From contig CAIWTN010000077.1 in assembly GCA_903915625.1 (NCBI GenBank), positions 21,093 to 85,092 of the forward strand: a stretch of DNA of 64,000 bases, in the 5' to 3' direction. Under the pieces are notes generated by a model. The model worked only from the letters and a program-made list of their open reading frames with translations. It did not search any database and had not been told where the DNA came from. Positions 1-8,881 of this stretch are shown here, piece by piece; position 1 is the first letter of the stretch; every line of letters starts with the position of its first letter. The translations under genes were made by a program, and so were the position numbers. This DNA comes from an uncultured Pseudomonadota bacterium (GTDB lineage Bacteria > Bdellovibrionota_B > Oligoflexia > Oligoflexales > CAIYRB01).

Positions 1-27
1 AAGTAGTTAACGTGAGGGCCTGACCCC

Positions 28-831
28 TTAAGTGCCGCTGCTGTTCTCGGATGCTGGAGCCTCGTTGTTATTATCTTTATTGCCGACACTGGCGCCAATT
101 TTTGCGTTGTTAGCAGCGGATTTTCCGAAATTTCCTGGGTTGAGTGCCTCGGCCGTATCTCCGCATTCTGCGCCGTAGTGAACTCCTCCGGCAACTGTTG
201 CGGTGGTGGTACTTGCGGCAAGTCCTCCGGCACCAAAGGCTGTCAACCACCATCCAATGGGGGCAAATGGCGTCAGCGATAGCGCAACGCCAAGCCCTAA
301 TGCTGTTCCGGAACCCGCCATACCCAAGGCTCCGCCTTTCGCGGCTCCCTTGGCAGCTTTGCAGTTAACTCCGAGCAAGCCTAGCTGATTTTCAGAGTGA
401 TTCCATTGCTTCACGCTTTGAGAAATAATTGATTTCAGCTCCGCGTTCGAAAGTTTACTTATATCAATTCGGGATGCAGCCAAGATTTTTCCAACATTGT
501 TTTGCGCGCCACTTCCGGTGGTAAGTCCGAGTTGTACTTGTTTAGCGTAGTCCGCTGGAATTTTCACCCGTACGCCATCGATGACTAGGCTCTTGCCGCT
601 GATCTGCCTCGCTGCTTTCAGTAGGTGGCTATTTATGTCGACGTCTAAGGCCTTATTAAATTTCTCAGTGAAATTTGGCAGGGTTTGGATTTTGGTCAGG
701 CTGCCTGCTATGTCGTCACTCGATGCTTGAATGGCAGCGGCAGCGCTCTGGAGACTTTCCGAGCCGTTTACAGGTTTACAGCCACAAATGGCTAGTACTA
801 TTAGCAGAGAAGTTTGTGTACGTGGTGTCAT
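28..831 (-). CDS. Orphan lipoprotein with glycine-rich hydrophobic C-terminal segment
   Basis: Not a family I recognise. The N-terminus is a short hydrophobic signal ending in a lipobox (LAICGC), so the product should be a lipidated envelope protein of about 250 residues. The middle is Ser/Asn/Lys-rich and soluble-looking. Residues around 165-220 form a long Gly/Ala-rich hydrophobic stretch (GAAKGGALGMAGSG and a second block AFGAGGLAAST) that resembles glycine-zipper segments able to insert in membranes. The tail is Asn/Ser/Glu-rich and disordered. A GGAG ribosome site lies 6-7 bases before the ATG. It is monocistronic: the next minus-strand gene upstream ends elsewhere and nothing precedes it within 170 bases. 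Function unknown. Confidence 0.75.
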   Translation of the reverse strand: MTPRTQTSLLIVLAICGCKPVNGSESLQSAAAAIQASSDDIAGSLTKIQTLPNFTEKFNKALDVDINSHLLKAARQISGKSLVIDGVRVKIPADYAKQVQLGLTTGSGAQNNVGKILAASRIDISKLSNAELKSIISQSVKQWNHSENQLGLLGVNCKAAKGAAKGGALGMAGSGTALGLGVALSLTPFAPIGWWLTAFGAGGLAASTTTATVAGGVHYGAECGDTAEALNPGNFGKSAANNAKIGASVGNKDNNNEAPASENSSGT

Positions 832-1009
832 TTGGTCTCCAAAACTTGCATCTCGTTGGCCTTGTGCCTACCTAGTTGCTCCGAATCTGACCAGTATTTG
901 TCTTTAACGGCCCTCTTATCGTCAGATCGTGGTCAAAGCTTTAGTTGAAATCTATATTAGATCAATAAACTTCAATATAATTAGGTTTTTATGGCTTTGA
1001 TTTGTGGTG

Positions 1010-1834
1010 TTACAGCATCGCTGCATGTAGAAATGACTGCACAAAATAGTAGCTGTGATCGTAGCCCTCACACCACTTTATCTCGTGCTCTTGTCCGACA
1101 TCTCGTGCTACGCGGCTAAACTCATCGGGTTGTAGTTGGGGGCCGAGAAATTCGTCGCTGGTTCCCTGGTAGATCAATATGGGGGCGGGGTGCCGGTGAC
1201 CACTTTGCAGAAGTTTACAGGCATCGTAGGATTGCCATTTGGCCTCAATCTCACTGCTATCCCTCCTATCTGCCTCGCCTAAATAACCGCAGAAAGCTTT
1301 GACTCCCCAAGGTACAGAGCACGGATTAACTATGGGTGCGAATGCTACAATTCGGCTAAATAATTCCGGATGACGGAGTCCCATGACTAAAGCGCCGTGC
1401 CCGCCCATTGAGTGGCCCATGATCATGAGTTCAGTGGCACCGAATTTATCTCTCGCAATTGGGCAGATTTCATTAATGACGTAGCTAAACATCCGGTAGT
1501 GGCGCGCATAGTTACCGACTGTAGCGTCGACATAAAATCCGGCGCCTGAACCAAAATCGTAACTGTCATGTTCAGCCGGAAGGTTTAGTCCCCGCGGCGA
1601 GGTGTCAGGTGCGATGACCATAGTTTGCGTGTTGGCCAACAGGCTTTGCGCGCCAGCCTTTGCCATGAAGTTTTCTTCAGTACAGGTCAGGCCAGATAGC
1701 CACACAATGCAGCGTTTAATCTTGCCGCCAGCAGGTTGAAATGTGGAGAACCGCATCGGTGTGCGTGTTTCCGTTGAGTCGTGCGTCCAAAAGGAGGTCA
1801 TTCCGCCAAATGTTTTATGTGCCTTGACGAGTTG
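1010..1834 (-). CDS. frmB: S-formylglutathione hydrolase (esterase D family)
   Basis: Hydrolyses S-formylglutathione to formate and glutathione, the second step of glutathione-dependent formaldehyde detoxification, in the cytoplasm. The alpha/beta-hydrolase nucleophile elbow GHSMGGHGA is present (Ser about residue 142), with an Asp in YQGTSDEF and the His in GYDHSYYF near the C-terminus. The N-terminus MQLVKAHKTFGG aligns with the usual start of FrmB/FghA, so I prefer ATG 1834, which has GGAG seven bases upstream, over an in-frame ATG at 1849. It lies 35-50 bases downstream of the formaldehyde dehydrogenase gene on the same strand, the classic pairing. Confidence 0.95.
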   Translation of the reverse strand, partial: QLVKAHKTFGGMTSFWTHDSTETRTPMRFSTFQPAGGKIKRCIVWLSGLTCTEENFMAKAGAQSLLANTQTMVIAPDTSPRGLNLPAEHDSYDFGSGAGFYVDATVGNYARHYRMFSYVINEICPIARDKFGATELMIMGHSMGGHGALVMGLRHPELFSRIVAFAPIVNPCSVPWGVKAFCGYLGEADRRDSSEIEAKWQSYDACKLLQSGHRHPAPILIYQGTSDEFLGPQLQPDEFSRVARDVGQEHEIKWCEGYDHSYYFVQSFLHAAML

Positions 1835-1883
1835 CATGGGGCTCTCCATCTGGACCTTGTGGCCATTAACTTGTGACCTATAA

Positions 1884-3005
<1,122 letters not shown>

Positions 3006-3018
3006 TTAAGTTTTTGAC

Positions 3019-4365
3019 TTATTTCACCATAGCCACGGCCCCAGTGGTTCGCCTGCGCTCTAGCAAATCTATAGTTTGCGCGAGAGCATCGGCAAGGGCT
3101 TGTGCTTCATCAACACGAACACTTCTGCCACCTTGGATCACCGGTCGTCCGTCCACCCAGACATCGCGAACATCACTGGCGCGAGCAGCGTAAACCAGAT
3201 TCCAAATAAGAGGGTCGTGGTCCCCGTCGTCAATGAACGGCATTAGGTGCGGCTGCCATAGGTCGACCGTGATGATGTCGGCTCTTTTACCGACCTCTAA
3301 AGATCCAATCAAGTGGTCCTGCTTAAGCAACTTAGCGCCGTCTATGGTGGCGAGTCTGAGTACCTCGGGCGCCGGCAGGGCGGCGGCATTGCCGAGGAGA
3401 TTCTTCTGAGTCAGAGACGCGAACTTCATCAGCTCCCACATGCTCAATGAATTATTCGAAATGCTGCCGTCTGTTCCCAGTCCCATGGTGATGCCACTAT
3501 TTTTGTAGCGGTAGTAAGGCGGGACTCCACCAGCCAGCTTGGCATTGCTAGTAGGACAGAGGGCTATTCCGGCTATACCGCCGTCGACTAAAAGGCGTTC
3601 CTCATGTTCATTTAGCCATACACAGTGTGCGAGAATCGTGCGTGGGCCTATCATGCCATAATCGTCTAACAGCTCGATAGGACGGCGGCCGAACTGTTTC
3701 TCGACTGCTTCGACCTCTGAGTTGAGTTCGCTAGTGTGAGTGTGTACCTGTACGTCATAATGCCGAGCCATAGCCTGTGCCCGGCGGTAGGCCTCAGGAG
3801 TGCAGTAAAATAGGTGTTCGAGTCCGACCAGCGCTTTTATTCGTCCGTGGTCGCTGTTGTGACAGGCCTTGATGAAGGCTTCATTGCTGTCCAGAGTTTC
3901 AAAAAAGGTCTTGTCGGACCGATCGGCGACGTAAGGCGCTATATGCGCTCTCAGTCCAAGCGCGGTAGCAGCCTCAGCGCAGCGTTGCGGGTGGCGGTAC
4001 ATGTCCAGCACCGTGGTGGTGCCGCCTTTGAGGGCCTCGAGATAGCTCAGCATTGCTGCCCAATAAGCATCTCGTTCGGTGAGCACTTGATGTTCGCGTT
4101 GGTAAACCGGCAGCCAATCAAGGAGGTTTAGGTTCTCGGAATAGCCCTTAAGCAGACTCGAGTGGCTATGAACATCGACGAATCCCGGTAGGACCGCTAA
4201 ACGCCCGCCTCCATCGATAATCTTGGTGTCCGGCGACAATGTCACTTGATCGGCGGGGCCGACCGACTGAATTTCACCCTGGTCAAAAACGATACAACCG
4301 TCACGGATCACTCGGTCGTTTTTATCGATGGTGACCAGGATGCAATGATTCAAGGCTATTTTCAT
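3019..4365 (-). CDS. TRZ/ATZ-type amidohydrolase (purine / MTA-SAH deaminase-like)
   Basis: Metal-dependent deaminase of the amidohydrolase superfamily, cytosolic. All the metal and catalytic positions are visible: VDVHSHS (HxH), HTHTSE, LAHCVWL and LGTDGSISNN. The GGTTTVLDMY segment and overall length (448) are typical of the ATZ/TRZ, guanine/8-oxoguanine deaminase and 5-methylthioadenosine/S-adenosylhomocysteine deaminase group; I cannot choose the substrate. It overlaps the DJ-1 gene by one base (TAATG) and sits 19 bases before frmA, so it belongs to the formaldehyde operon. A purine-nucleoside or SAH-related substrate that yields a reactive carbonyl would fit that company, but this is inference. 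Confidence 0.85.
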   Translation of the reverse strand: MKIALNHCILVTIDKNDRVIRDGCIVFDQGEIQSVGPADQVTLSPDTKIIDGGGRLAVLPGFVDVHSHSSLLKGYSENLNLLDWLPVYQREHQVLTERDAYWAAMLSYLEALKGGTTTVLDMYRHPQRCAEAATALGLRAHIAPYVADRSDKTFFETLDSNEAFIKACHNSDHGRIKALVGLEHLFYCTPEAYRRAQAMARHYDVQVHTHTSELNSEVEAVEKQFGRRPIELLDDYGMIGPRTILAHCVWLNEHEERLLVDGGIAGIALCPTSNAKLAGGVPPYYRYKNSGITMGLGTDGSISNNSLSMWELMKFASLTQKNLLGNAAALPAPEVLRLATIDGAKLLKQDHLIGSLEVGKRADIITVDLWQPHLMPFIDDGDHDPLIWNLVYAARASDVRDVWVDGRPVIQGGRSVRVDEAQALADALAQTIDLLERRRTTGAVAMVK

Positions 4366-4913
4366 TAGAACCTATACAGTAAACCCTGCGCTAATTCCTG
4401 GGCAAGTTCTTTGCTGCGCAGCAGTTCCACCAATTTTAAAGCAAAGGGTACTGAACTGCCAGGGCCATTACCTGTAATTGTCTTGCCATCGACGACGACG
4501 CCTTCATCGCTGACTTTCGCGCCTTTAAGCTTGCCCTCGAATCCTGGATAGCAGGTAACGTGCTTGCCATTCAGTACGCCGGCCTTGGCTAGAACTATAG
4601 GCGCAGCGCAAATGGCAGCGACATAGCCGCCGGCCTTATTGATCTTTTGCACTAAATCGATCACACGATGGTCTTCAAGGAGATTGGTGCTGCCCGGCAT
4701 GCCACCGGGTAGACAGATCATGGCGCAGCTATCCGCATCGACTGCATCGATGGACACATCTGCTTGCACATTAATCTTGTGAGCTCCGCCCACTAACGGC
4801 TCTTTCAGATAACAAGTGCGCACGTCAAGATCGGCGCGCCTTAACACATCGGTAATGGTGATCGCCTCGATCTCTTCAAACCCTTCAGCGAGCGGCATGA
4901 TAATGGTCTTCAT
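4365..4913 (-). CDS. DJ-1/PfpI family protein (YajL-like)
   Basis: A 182-residue member of the DJ-1/ThiJ/PfpI superfamily. It carries the nucleophile elbow AAICAAP (reactive Cys), the upstream acidic residue within PLAEGFEEIEA, and the family signatures MICLPGGMPGS and TGNGPGSSVPFAL. These bacterial YajL-type proteins protect against oxidative and carbonyl stress; a glyoxalase/deglycase role is debated in the literature. It is the first gene of an operon continuing to the amidohydrolase, frmA and frmB, with a strong AGGAGG-type ribosome site. The neighbourhood points to defence against reactive carbonyls. Confidence 0.92.
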   Translation of the reverse strand: MKTIIMPLAEGFEEIEAITITDVLRRADLDVRTCYLKEPLVGGAHKINVQADVSIDAVDADSCAMICLPGGMPGSTNLLEDHRVIDLVQKINKAGGYVAAICAAPIVLAKAGVLNGKHVTCYPGFEGKLKGAKVSDEGVVVDGKTITGNGPGSSVPFALKLVELLRSKELAQELAQGLLYRF

Positions 4914-4997
4914 GAAACATCCTCCTTACTGCTTCCCTAATGGGAGGAGATGGGTCTCCTGCTGGAATTGCTAACACGAACCCAGAGGCGGTGGTAG

Positions 4998-5705
4998 CTA
5001 TACTTTTTTCGTTAAGCGCAAGGCAGCGAATAATTGGAATTTCCCATTTTTTGAGCTGGTATATCTGCGGTCAGCGCTTTTATTGAAGAAGTTTTCGAAA
5101 AAAGGACGACGCCGAAATATCCATTTGGCAATGTATAGATTGAGTACAAAAATTGAGTCCAGGAAACCACCCTTAACCGTCATATTCTCAACAGTCAACT
5201 GGGCCTCTTCGGCAAATTTTTCGATCATTCGCGGCTTATAGTGCCTGTGTCCAGTAAGCAGGTAAGCTGGATCTAGTAAATTCGTGATAAAACTGTGGTG
5301 AGGAGTAGACAGATAAATACGCCCTTCAGGGCGGAGAACACGCTTCATTTCACGGAACATCTGGACTTCGGTCCGCTTTGGAATATGTTCTAAAACTTCC
5401 CAAGTTACTACCGTATCAAAAGAGTTGTCAGGAAACGGAAGTGCGATCGCACTGCCGACGCTGAAATCAACTCTTGGATCTAAGATAAACTTACGAATGG
5501 TCTTGAGATCCTCGTCTGTGTGATCCATAGCGATAATTTTTTTTATATCTTGTTTTATTGCGTGCCGTTCGAACCAGCCGAATCCGCATCCGATGTCGAG
5601 AACATCTTTTCCAGTAAGATCCTTTGGGTCAAGGAAATTATTGATGGCATATAATTGACCACCATGCAGGTCCGCAGCTGGAAATTCATTTATAATATTT
5701 ATCAT
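4998..5705 (-). CDS. Class I SAM-dependent methyltransferase
   Basis: Methyltransferase type 11 fold: motif I VLDIGCGFGWFE, acidic motif II IIAMDHTD, motif post-II VGSAIALPFPDNSFD, and VLEHIPKRTE with RVLRPEGRIYLSTP. The substrate cannot be told; the C-terminal Arg-rich half (FRRRPFFENFF) resembles methyltransferases found near glycan or lipid genes. I prefer ATG 5705, preceded by GAGG at nine bases. The reading frame also allows a TTG at 5753 with no clear ribosome site, giving 251 residues. Divergent from another methyltransferase gene at 5880; the AT-rich region between them should hold both promoters. Confidence 0.8.
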   Translation of the reverse strand: MINIINEFPAADLHGGQLYAINNFLDPKDLTGKDVLDIGCGFGWFERHAIKQDIKKIIAMDHTDEDLKTIRKFILDPRVDFSVGSAIALPFPDNSFDTVVTWEVLEHIPKRTEVQMFREMKRVLRPEGRIYLSTPHHSFITNLLDPAYLLTGHRHYKPRMIEKFAEEAQLTVENMTVKGGFLDSIFVLNLYIAKWIFRRRPFFENFFNKSADRRYTSSKNGKFQLFAALRLTKKV

Positions 5706-5879
5706 GTGACTGGACCTCGGAAGTATTTCATCGCGCGATATTATGTGACTCAAGTTTTATATTTCTAAGCATTATATGGTAAGATCATGCTCAAGGACAA
5801 TTGGCATTGAATTAAAAAAAGTCCTCAAGTTTAGGCCGTTTCAGTCATGTGATTAAACTTGTGGATATTGGAGCGCACG

Positions 5880-6572
5880 ATGTTGAAGCGCTATATGAGA
5901 TATCTTTTTAGCTCAGCCTATCAGCTAAATCGGGATAATATACTTTCACTCTGTACAGAAAACTCCGAGGCTAAAATTCTCGATCTTGGCTGTGATGACG
6001 GGGAATGGACTTGCCAGCTTGGTCGCAAAATTCGCAGCGGACATCTTTTCGGTGTCGAGATTGTCAAAGATCAAGCGCTAATTGCACGGAATAACGGAAT
6101 CGATGTTGTAGAGCATGATTTAAATCAGGCACTGCCATTTCCTGACAATCATTTTGATGTGATTCATGCAAATCAAGTGATCGAGCATGTTGGGTCGGTT
6201 GATTTGTTTGCGTCCGAAATCTACCGGACTTTAAAGCCAGGTGGATATGCTGTGATCTCGACAGAGAACGCGAGCAGTTGGCATAATGTGTTTGCCATCA
6301 TATTGGGTTGGCAAATGTTCTCGCTGACGAACTTGTCAGACAAGATGCTTGGCATCGGCAATCCCTTCGCCATTTTGCGTCATCAAAATCTGAAATGGGG
6401 ATCTTGGACTCACAAAACTATTTTTAGCTACTTGGGATTGATGGAGTTTTTAGGCTGCCATGGCTTTAAAAACCAAAAAATACTTGGATCTGGATACTTT
6501 CCTTTTGGTGCTAAGTTTGGACGGTTTGACGTGCGACATGCGCATTTCATCACAGCTTACGCCGTAAAGTGA
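5880..6572 (+). CDS. Class I SAM-dependent methyltransferase
   Basis: Methyltransferase with motif I ILDLGCDDGEW, acidic residue in LFGVEIVKD, LNQALPFPDNHFDV and the QVIEHVGSVD / TLKPGGYAVISTEN block. The second half is hydrophobic and aromatic, as in enzymes acting on lipid or polysaccharide acceptors. ATG 5880 has GGAG six bases upstream and is preferred to the TTG at 5859. It is divergent from the methyltransferase ending at 4998 and may be cotranscribed with the oxidoreductase starting at 6668. Substrate unknown. Confidence 0.8.
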   Translation: MLKRYMRYLFSSAYQLNRDNILSLCTENSEAKILDLGCDDGEWTCQLGRKIRSGHLFGVEIVKDQALIARNNGIDVVEHDLNQALPFPDNHFDVIHANQVIEHVGSVDLFASEIYRTLKPGGYAVISTENASSWHNVFAIILGWQMFSLTNLSDKMLGIGNPFAILRHQNLKWGSWTHKTIFSYLGLMEFLGCHGFKNQKILGSGYFPFGAKFGRFDVRHAHFITAYAVK

Positions 6573-6667
6573 AACTCATGATCGCTCCACTTTGATTCTA
6601 AGTGTGACCTTAAGTATTTTTGGCGCGAAAAATGCACGGCAGTCTTTTTAGGAAGGCGAGGTGCGAG

Positions 6668-8266
6668 ATGAGCATCGGGAATCACCTAGGTCGTGCTGCT
6701 GTTGAATACAATTATGACACTGTGGTGATAGGGTCTGGTATCGGTGGGCTAACTACCGCAGCTTGTTTGGCCAAGGGTGGGCAAAAGGTACTAGTTCTCG
6801 AGCGTCATTACACGCCAGGTGGCTTTACGCACACTTTCGAGCGTAAGAAGTATATTTGGGATGTCGGGGTCCATTATATCGGTGAGGTTCGGCGCCCAGA
6901 TGCCAGTGTTAGACGTATCTTCGACTACATCACTGATGGCAAATTACTCTGGAACAGCATGGACGATGTCTATGATGTGATTGAGGTGGACGGTAAATCC
7001 TACGAGTTGGTTGCTGGCCGTGAACGTTTTCGGGCGCGCATGTATGACTACTTTCCGAACGAGGCATCGGCGATCGACAGATACCTGGACCTTATCGGGG
7101 AGGTTGGCCGTAGTGCCCAGTCATTTTTTGTGCAACGCGCGTTGCCGGCTTGGATGGGGAGGCTGCTGTACGACAAGCTTAGTCGGCCATTCCTGACGCT
7201 TTCCAACGCCACGACTGAGGCCGTTCTTGCGGATCTAACTAGGGACCAGACTTTGATCAAAGTGCTGACTGGCCAGTGGGGCGACTATGGTCTGCCGCCA
7301 GGGTCATCAAGTTTTGCCATGCATGCGATGGTTGCCGGGCACTATCTTGGCGGCGCAAGTTATCCCGTGGGCGGTGCCGGTGCCATCGCTGCGCATATCG
7401 AACCAGTGATAAAAAGTCGCGGCGGCCAGATTGTAACCAGTGCTGAAGTTTCGCAGATTCACACCTCCCAAGGTGTAGCGACGGGAGTCCGTCTAAGCGA
7501 TGGTCGTGAGGTCAAAGCCAACAACATAATTAGCTCGGTGGGCGTGAAAAATACCTATGAGAGGTTAATTCAGGATCCTGCCCTGATTCCCGATCAAGTG
7601 CGCAGGTATTTGAGTCGGGATCAACAATCGATGGCGCATGTATGTCTTTATATCGGCATTAATTGCGATCTGCGTACCCTTGGTCTGAGTGACTCTAATC
7701 TTTGGTTGCATAGGGACAGTGTCCAAGACGTGCACATGAAGGAATTATCCAAGCTACTTGGTGAGGATATTCCTGTGGTTTTTATATCTTTTCCTTCGCT
7801 AAAAGATCCCGAATGGGAGCTCACTCGCCCGAATCTCGGCACCGTCGAAATTGTCATGCCAGCTTCAATGCAGCGCTTTTCATTGTGGCAAGAGAGCAAG
7901 TGGCATAAGCGCGGTGCTGATTACGAGCAATTAAAGGCAGAAGCTACCGGACACTTGCTGGAAATTTTATTTTCCAAGTGTCCAATTTTGCGAGAGCACG
8001 TTGCCTACAGCGAGTTGTCGACCCCCTTATCTACGAGGCACTTCTCGAACTATAGCAGCGGTGAGATTTACGGACTCAAGCACGATCCCGAGCGCTTTAA
8101 GCAGTCGTGGTTGCGAGCAGAGACACCGATCAAAAACCTCTATCTAACCGGTCAGGACATTGCCACGTGCGGTATCGCCGGAGCTCTGCTTGCCGGTGTG
8201 ATCACGGCAAGTCGTGTGCTAGGTCCGGTGCGGAGTTTGGGGCTTTTGCGTCGTACTTTTTTCTAG
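6668..8266 (+). CDS. FAD-dependent oxidoreductase, retinol saturase / phytoene desaturase-like
   Basis: Member of the CrtI/RetSat flavin amine-oxidase-like superfamily. The N-terminal dinucleotide motif VIGSGIGGLTTAACLAKGG is followed by VLERHYTPGGFTHTFERK, the RetSat/CrtI signature, and the C-terminal FAD segment is LYLTGQDIATCGIAGALLAG. About 532 residues from ATG 6668, which has GGAAGGCGAGG upstream; an ATG at 6620 has none. Enzymes of this family reduce or desaturate polyene lipids. The truncated fatty-acid hydroxylase and tetR remnants immediately downstream suggest this was once part of a larger lipid-modifying locus. Specific substrate unknown. Confidence 0.85.
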   Translation: MSIGNHLGRAAVEYNYDTVVIGSGIGGLTTAACLAKGGQKVLVLERHYTPGGFTHTFERKKYIWDVGVHYIGEVRRPDASVRRIFDYITDGKLLWNSMDDVYDVIEVDGKSYELVAGRERFRARMYDYFPNEASAIDRYLDLIGEVGRSAQSFFVQRALPAWMGRLLYDKLSRPFLTLSNATTEAVLADLTRDQTLIKVLTGQWGDYGLPPGSSSFAMHAMVAGHYLGGASYPVGGAGAIAAHIEPVIKSRGGQIVTSAEVSQIHTSQGVATGVRLSDGREVKANNIISSVGVKNTYERLIQDPALIPDQVRRYLSRDQQSMAHVCLYIGINCDLRTLGLSDSNLWLHRDSVQDVHMKELSKLLGEDIPVVFISFPSLKDPEWELTRPNLGTVEIVMPASMQRFSLWQESKWHKRGADYEQLKAEATGHLLEILFSKCPILREHVAYSELSTPLSTRHFSNYSSGEIYGLKHDPERFKQSWLRAETPIKNLYLTGQDIATCGIAGALLAGVITASRVLGPVRSLGLLRRTFF

Positions 8267-8292
8267 TATTACAGTGAAAAAGAGTGACCGAC

Positions 8293-8559
8293 TTAGCATC
8301 TTTTATTCGTATCCAAAGGATGCCAGCCTGGATGCTTCAAGGCATACTGCAGCGCTACTCGCAGGGACGGTGCTCTGCGGATGTCACGGAATAATGTCCA
8401 GAAATCGTGAAAGTTGATCACAAAAGGGTTGTATGATTTGAGGGGCTTGGTCAAACCATATACGACTGGCGCATCGCTAAGTTCCGCCTGGTAGGTACCA
8501 AACATTCGGTCCCAAATCATCAAGACGCCGCCATGATTTTTGTCAAGAAAGATAGGGTT
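8293..8559 (-). pseudogene. C-terminal remnant of a fatty-acid hydroxylase / sterol desaturase gene
   Basis: Reading back from the stop at 8293, the open frame extends to a stop at 8560-8562 and encodes the end of a sterol desaturase/fatty-acid hydroxylase: a block reading NPIFLDKNHGGVLMIWD then RMFGTYQAE, the conserved C-terminal histidine-box area of the family (typical wording NHGG-x-IWDRxFGT). Only about 88 residues remain of a family that is normally 270-400 long. The membrane segments and first histidine boxes are missing and there is no plausible start signal. The frame breaks exactly where an opposite-strand tetR remnant begins. Confidence 0.8.
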
Positions 8560-8867
8560 CTAACCAAGGCAATCTCACTGCTGTCGAAAGATTATACTGC
8601 TGGGAGCTATGGTGCACCGAGTGTGTGCAAGAATTTGCCGATTTAGCTTCGTTTCTACAAAATGGACAAGATCAAGGGTGGGTTGATCCCGAACTCGATC
8701 CAACCACTGCTGCCATCGCACTGCATGGAGCGATGGTCCAGCAGGTTCGCCTTGATCGATATCGCCGCGAGCTACAGGGCAAAAGCCTGGCAGATCAGCA
8801 ACAACGGGCAACGGTCGTTCGCGATTTGATTGCAATCTTTAGTCGCGGTCTGAGCTTGCCCTTGTGA
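8556..8867 (+). pseudogene. C-terminal remnant of a TetR-family regulator
   Basis: The frame is open from 8556 to the stop at 8865-8867 and encodes about 103 residues with no DNA-binding domain. The text (EFADLASFLQNGQDQGW, DPELDPTTAAIALHGAM, TVVRDLIAIFSRGL) resembles the ligand-binding end of TetR/AcrR regulators. A GTG at 8625 could start an 80-residue piece but lacks a ribosome site. It points away from the hydroxylase remnant and shares a junction with it, so a single deletion probably removed the 5' ends of a divergent regulator-enzyme pair. Confidence 0.65.
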
Positions 8868-8881
8868 CTCGTTACTTGTGA

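Noticed and set aside
144..388. Plus-strand ORFs opposite the first lipoprotein gene
   Set aside because: Shadows of the minus-strand gene: overlapping in two frames, Pro/Arg-rich, with no ribosome site.
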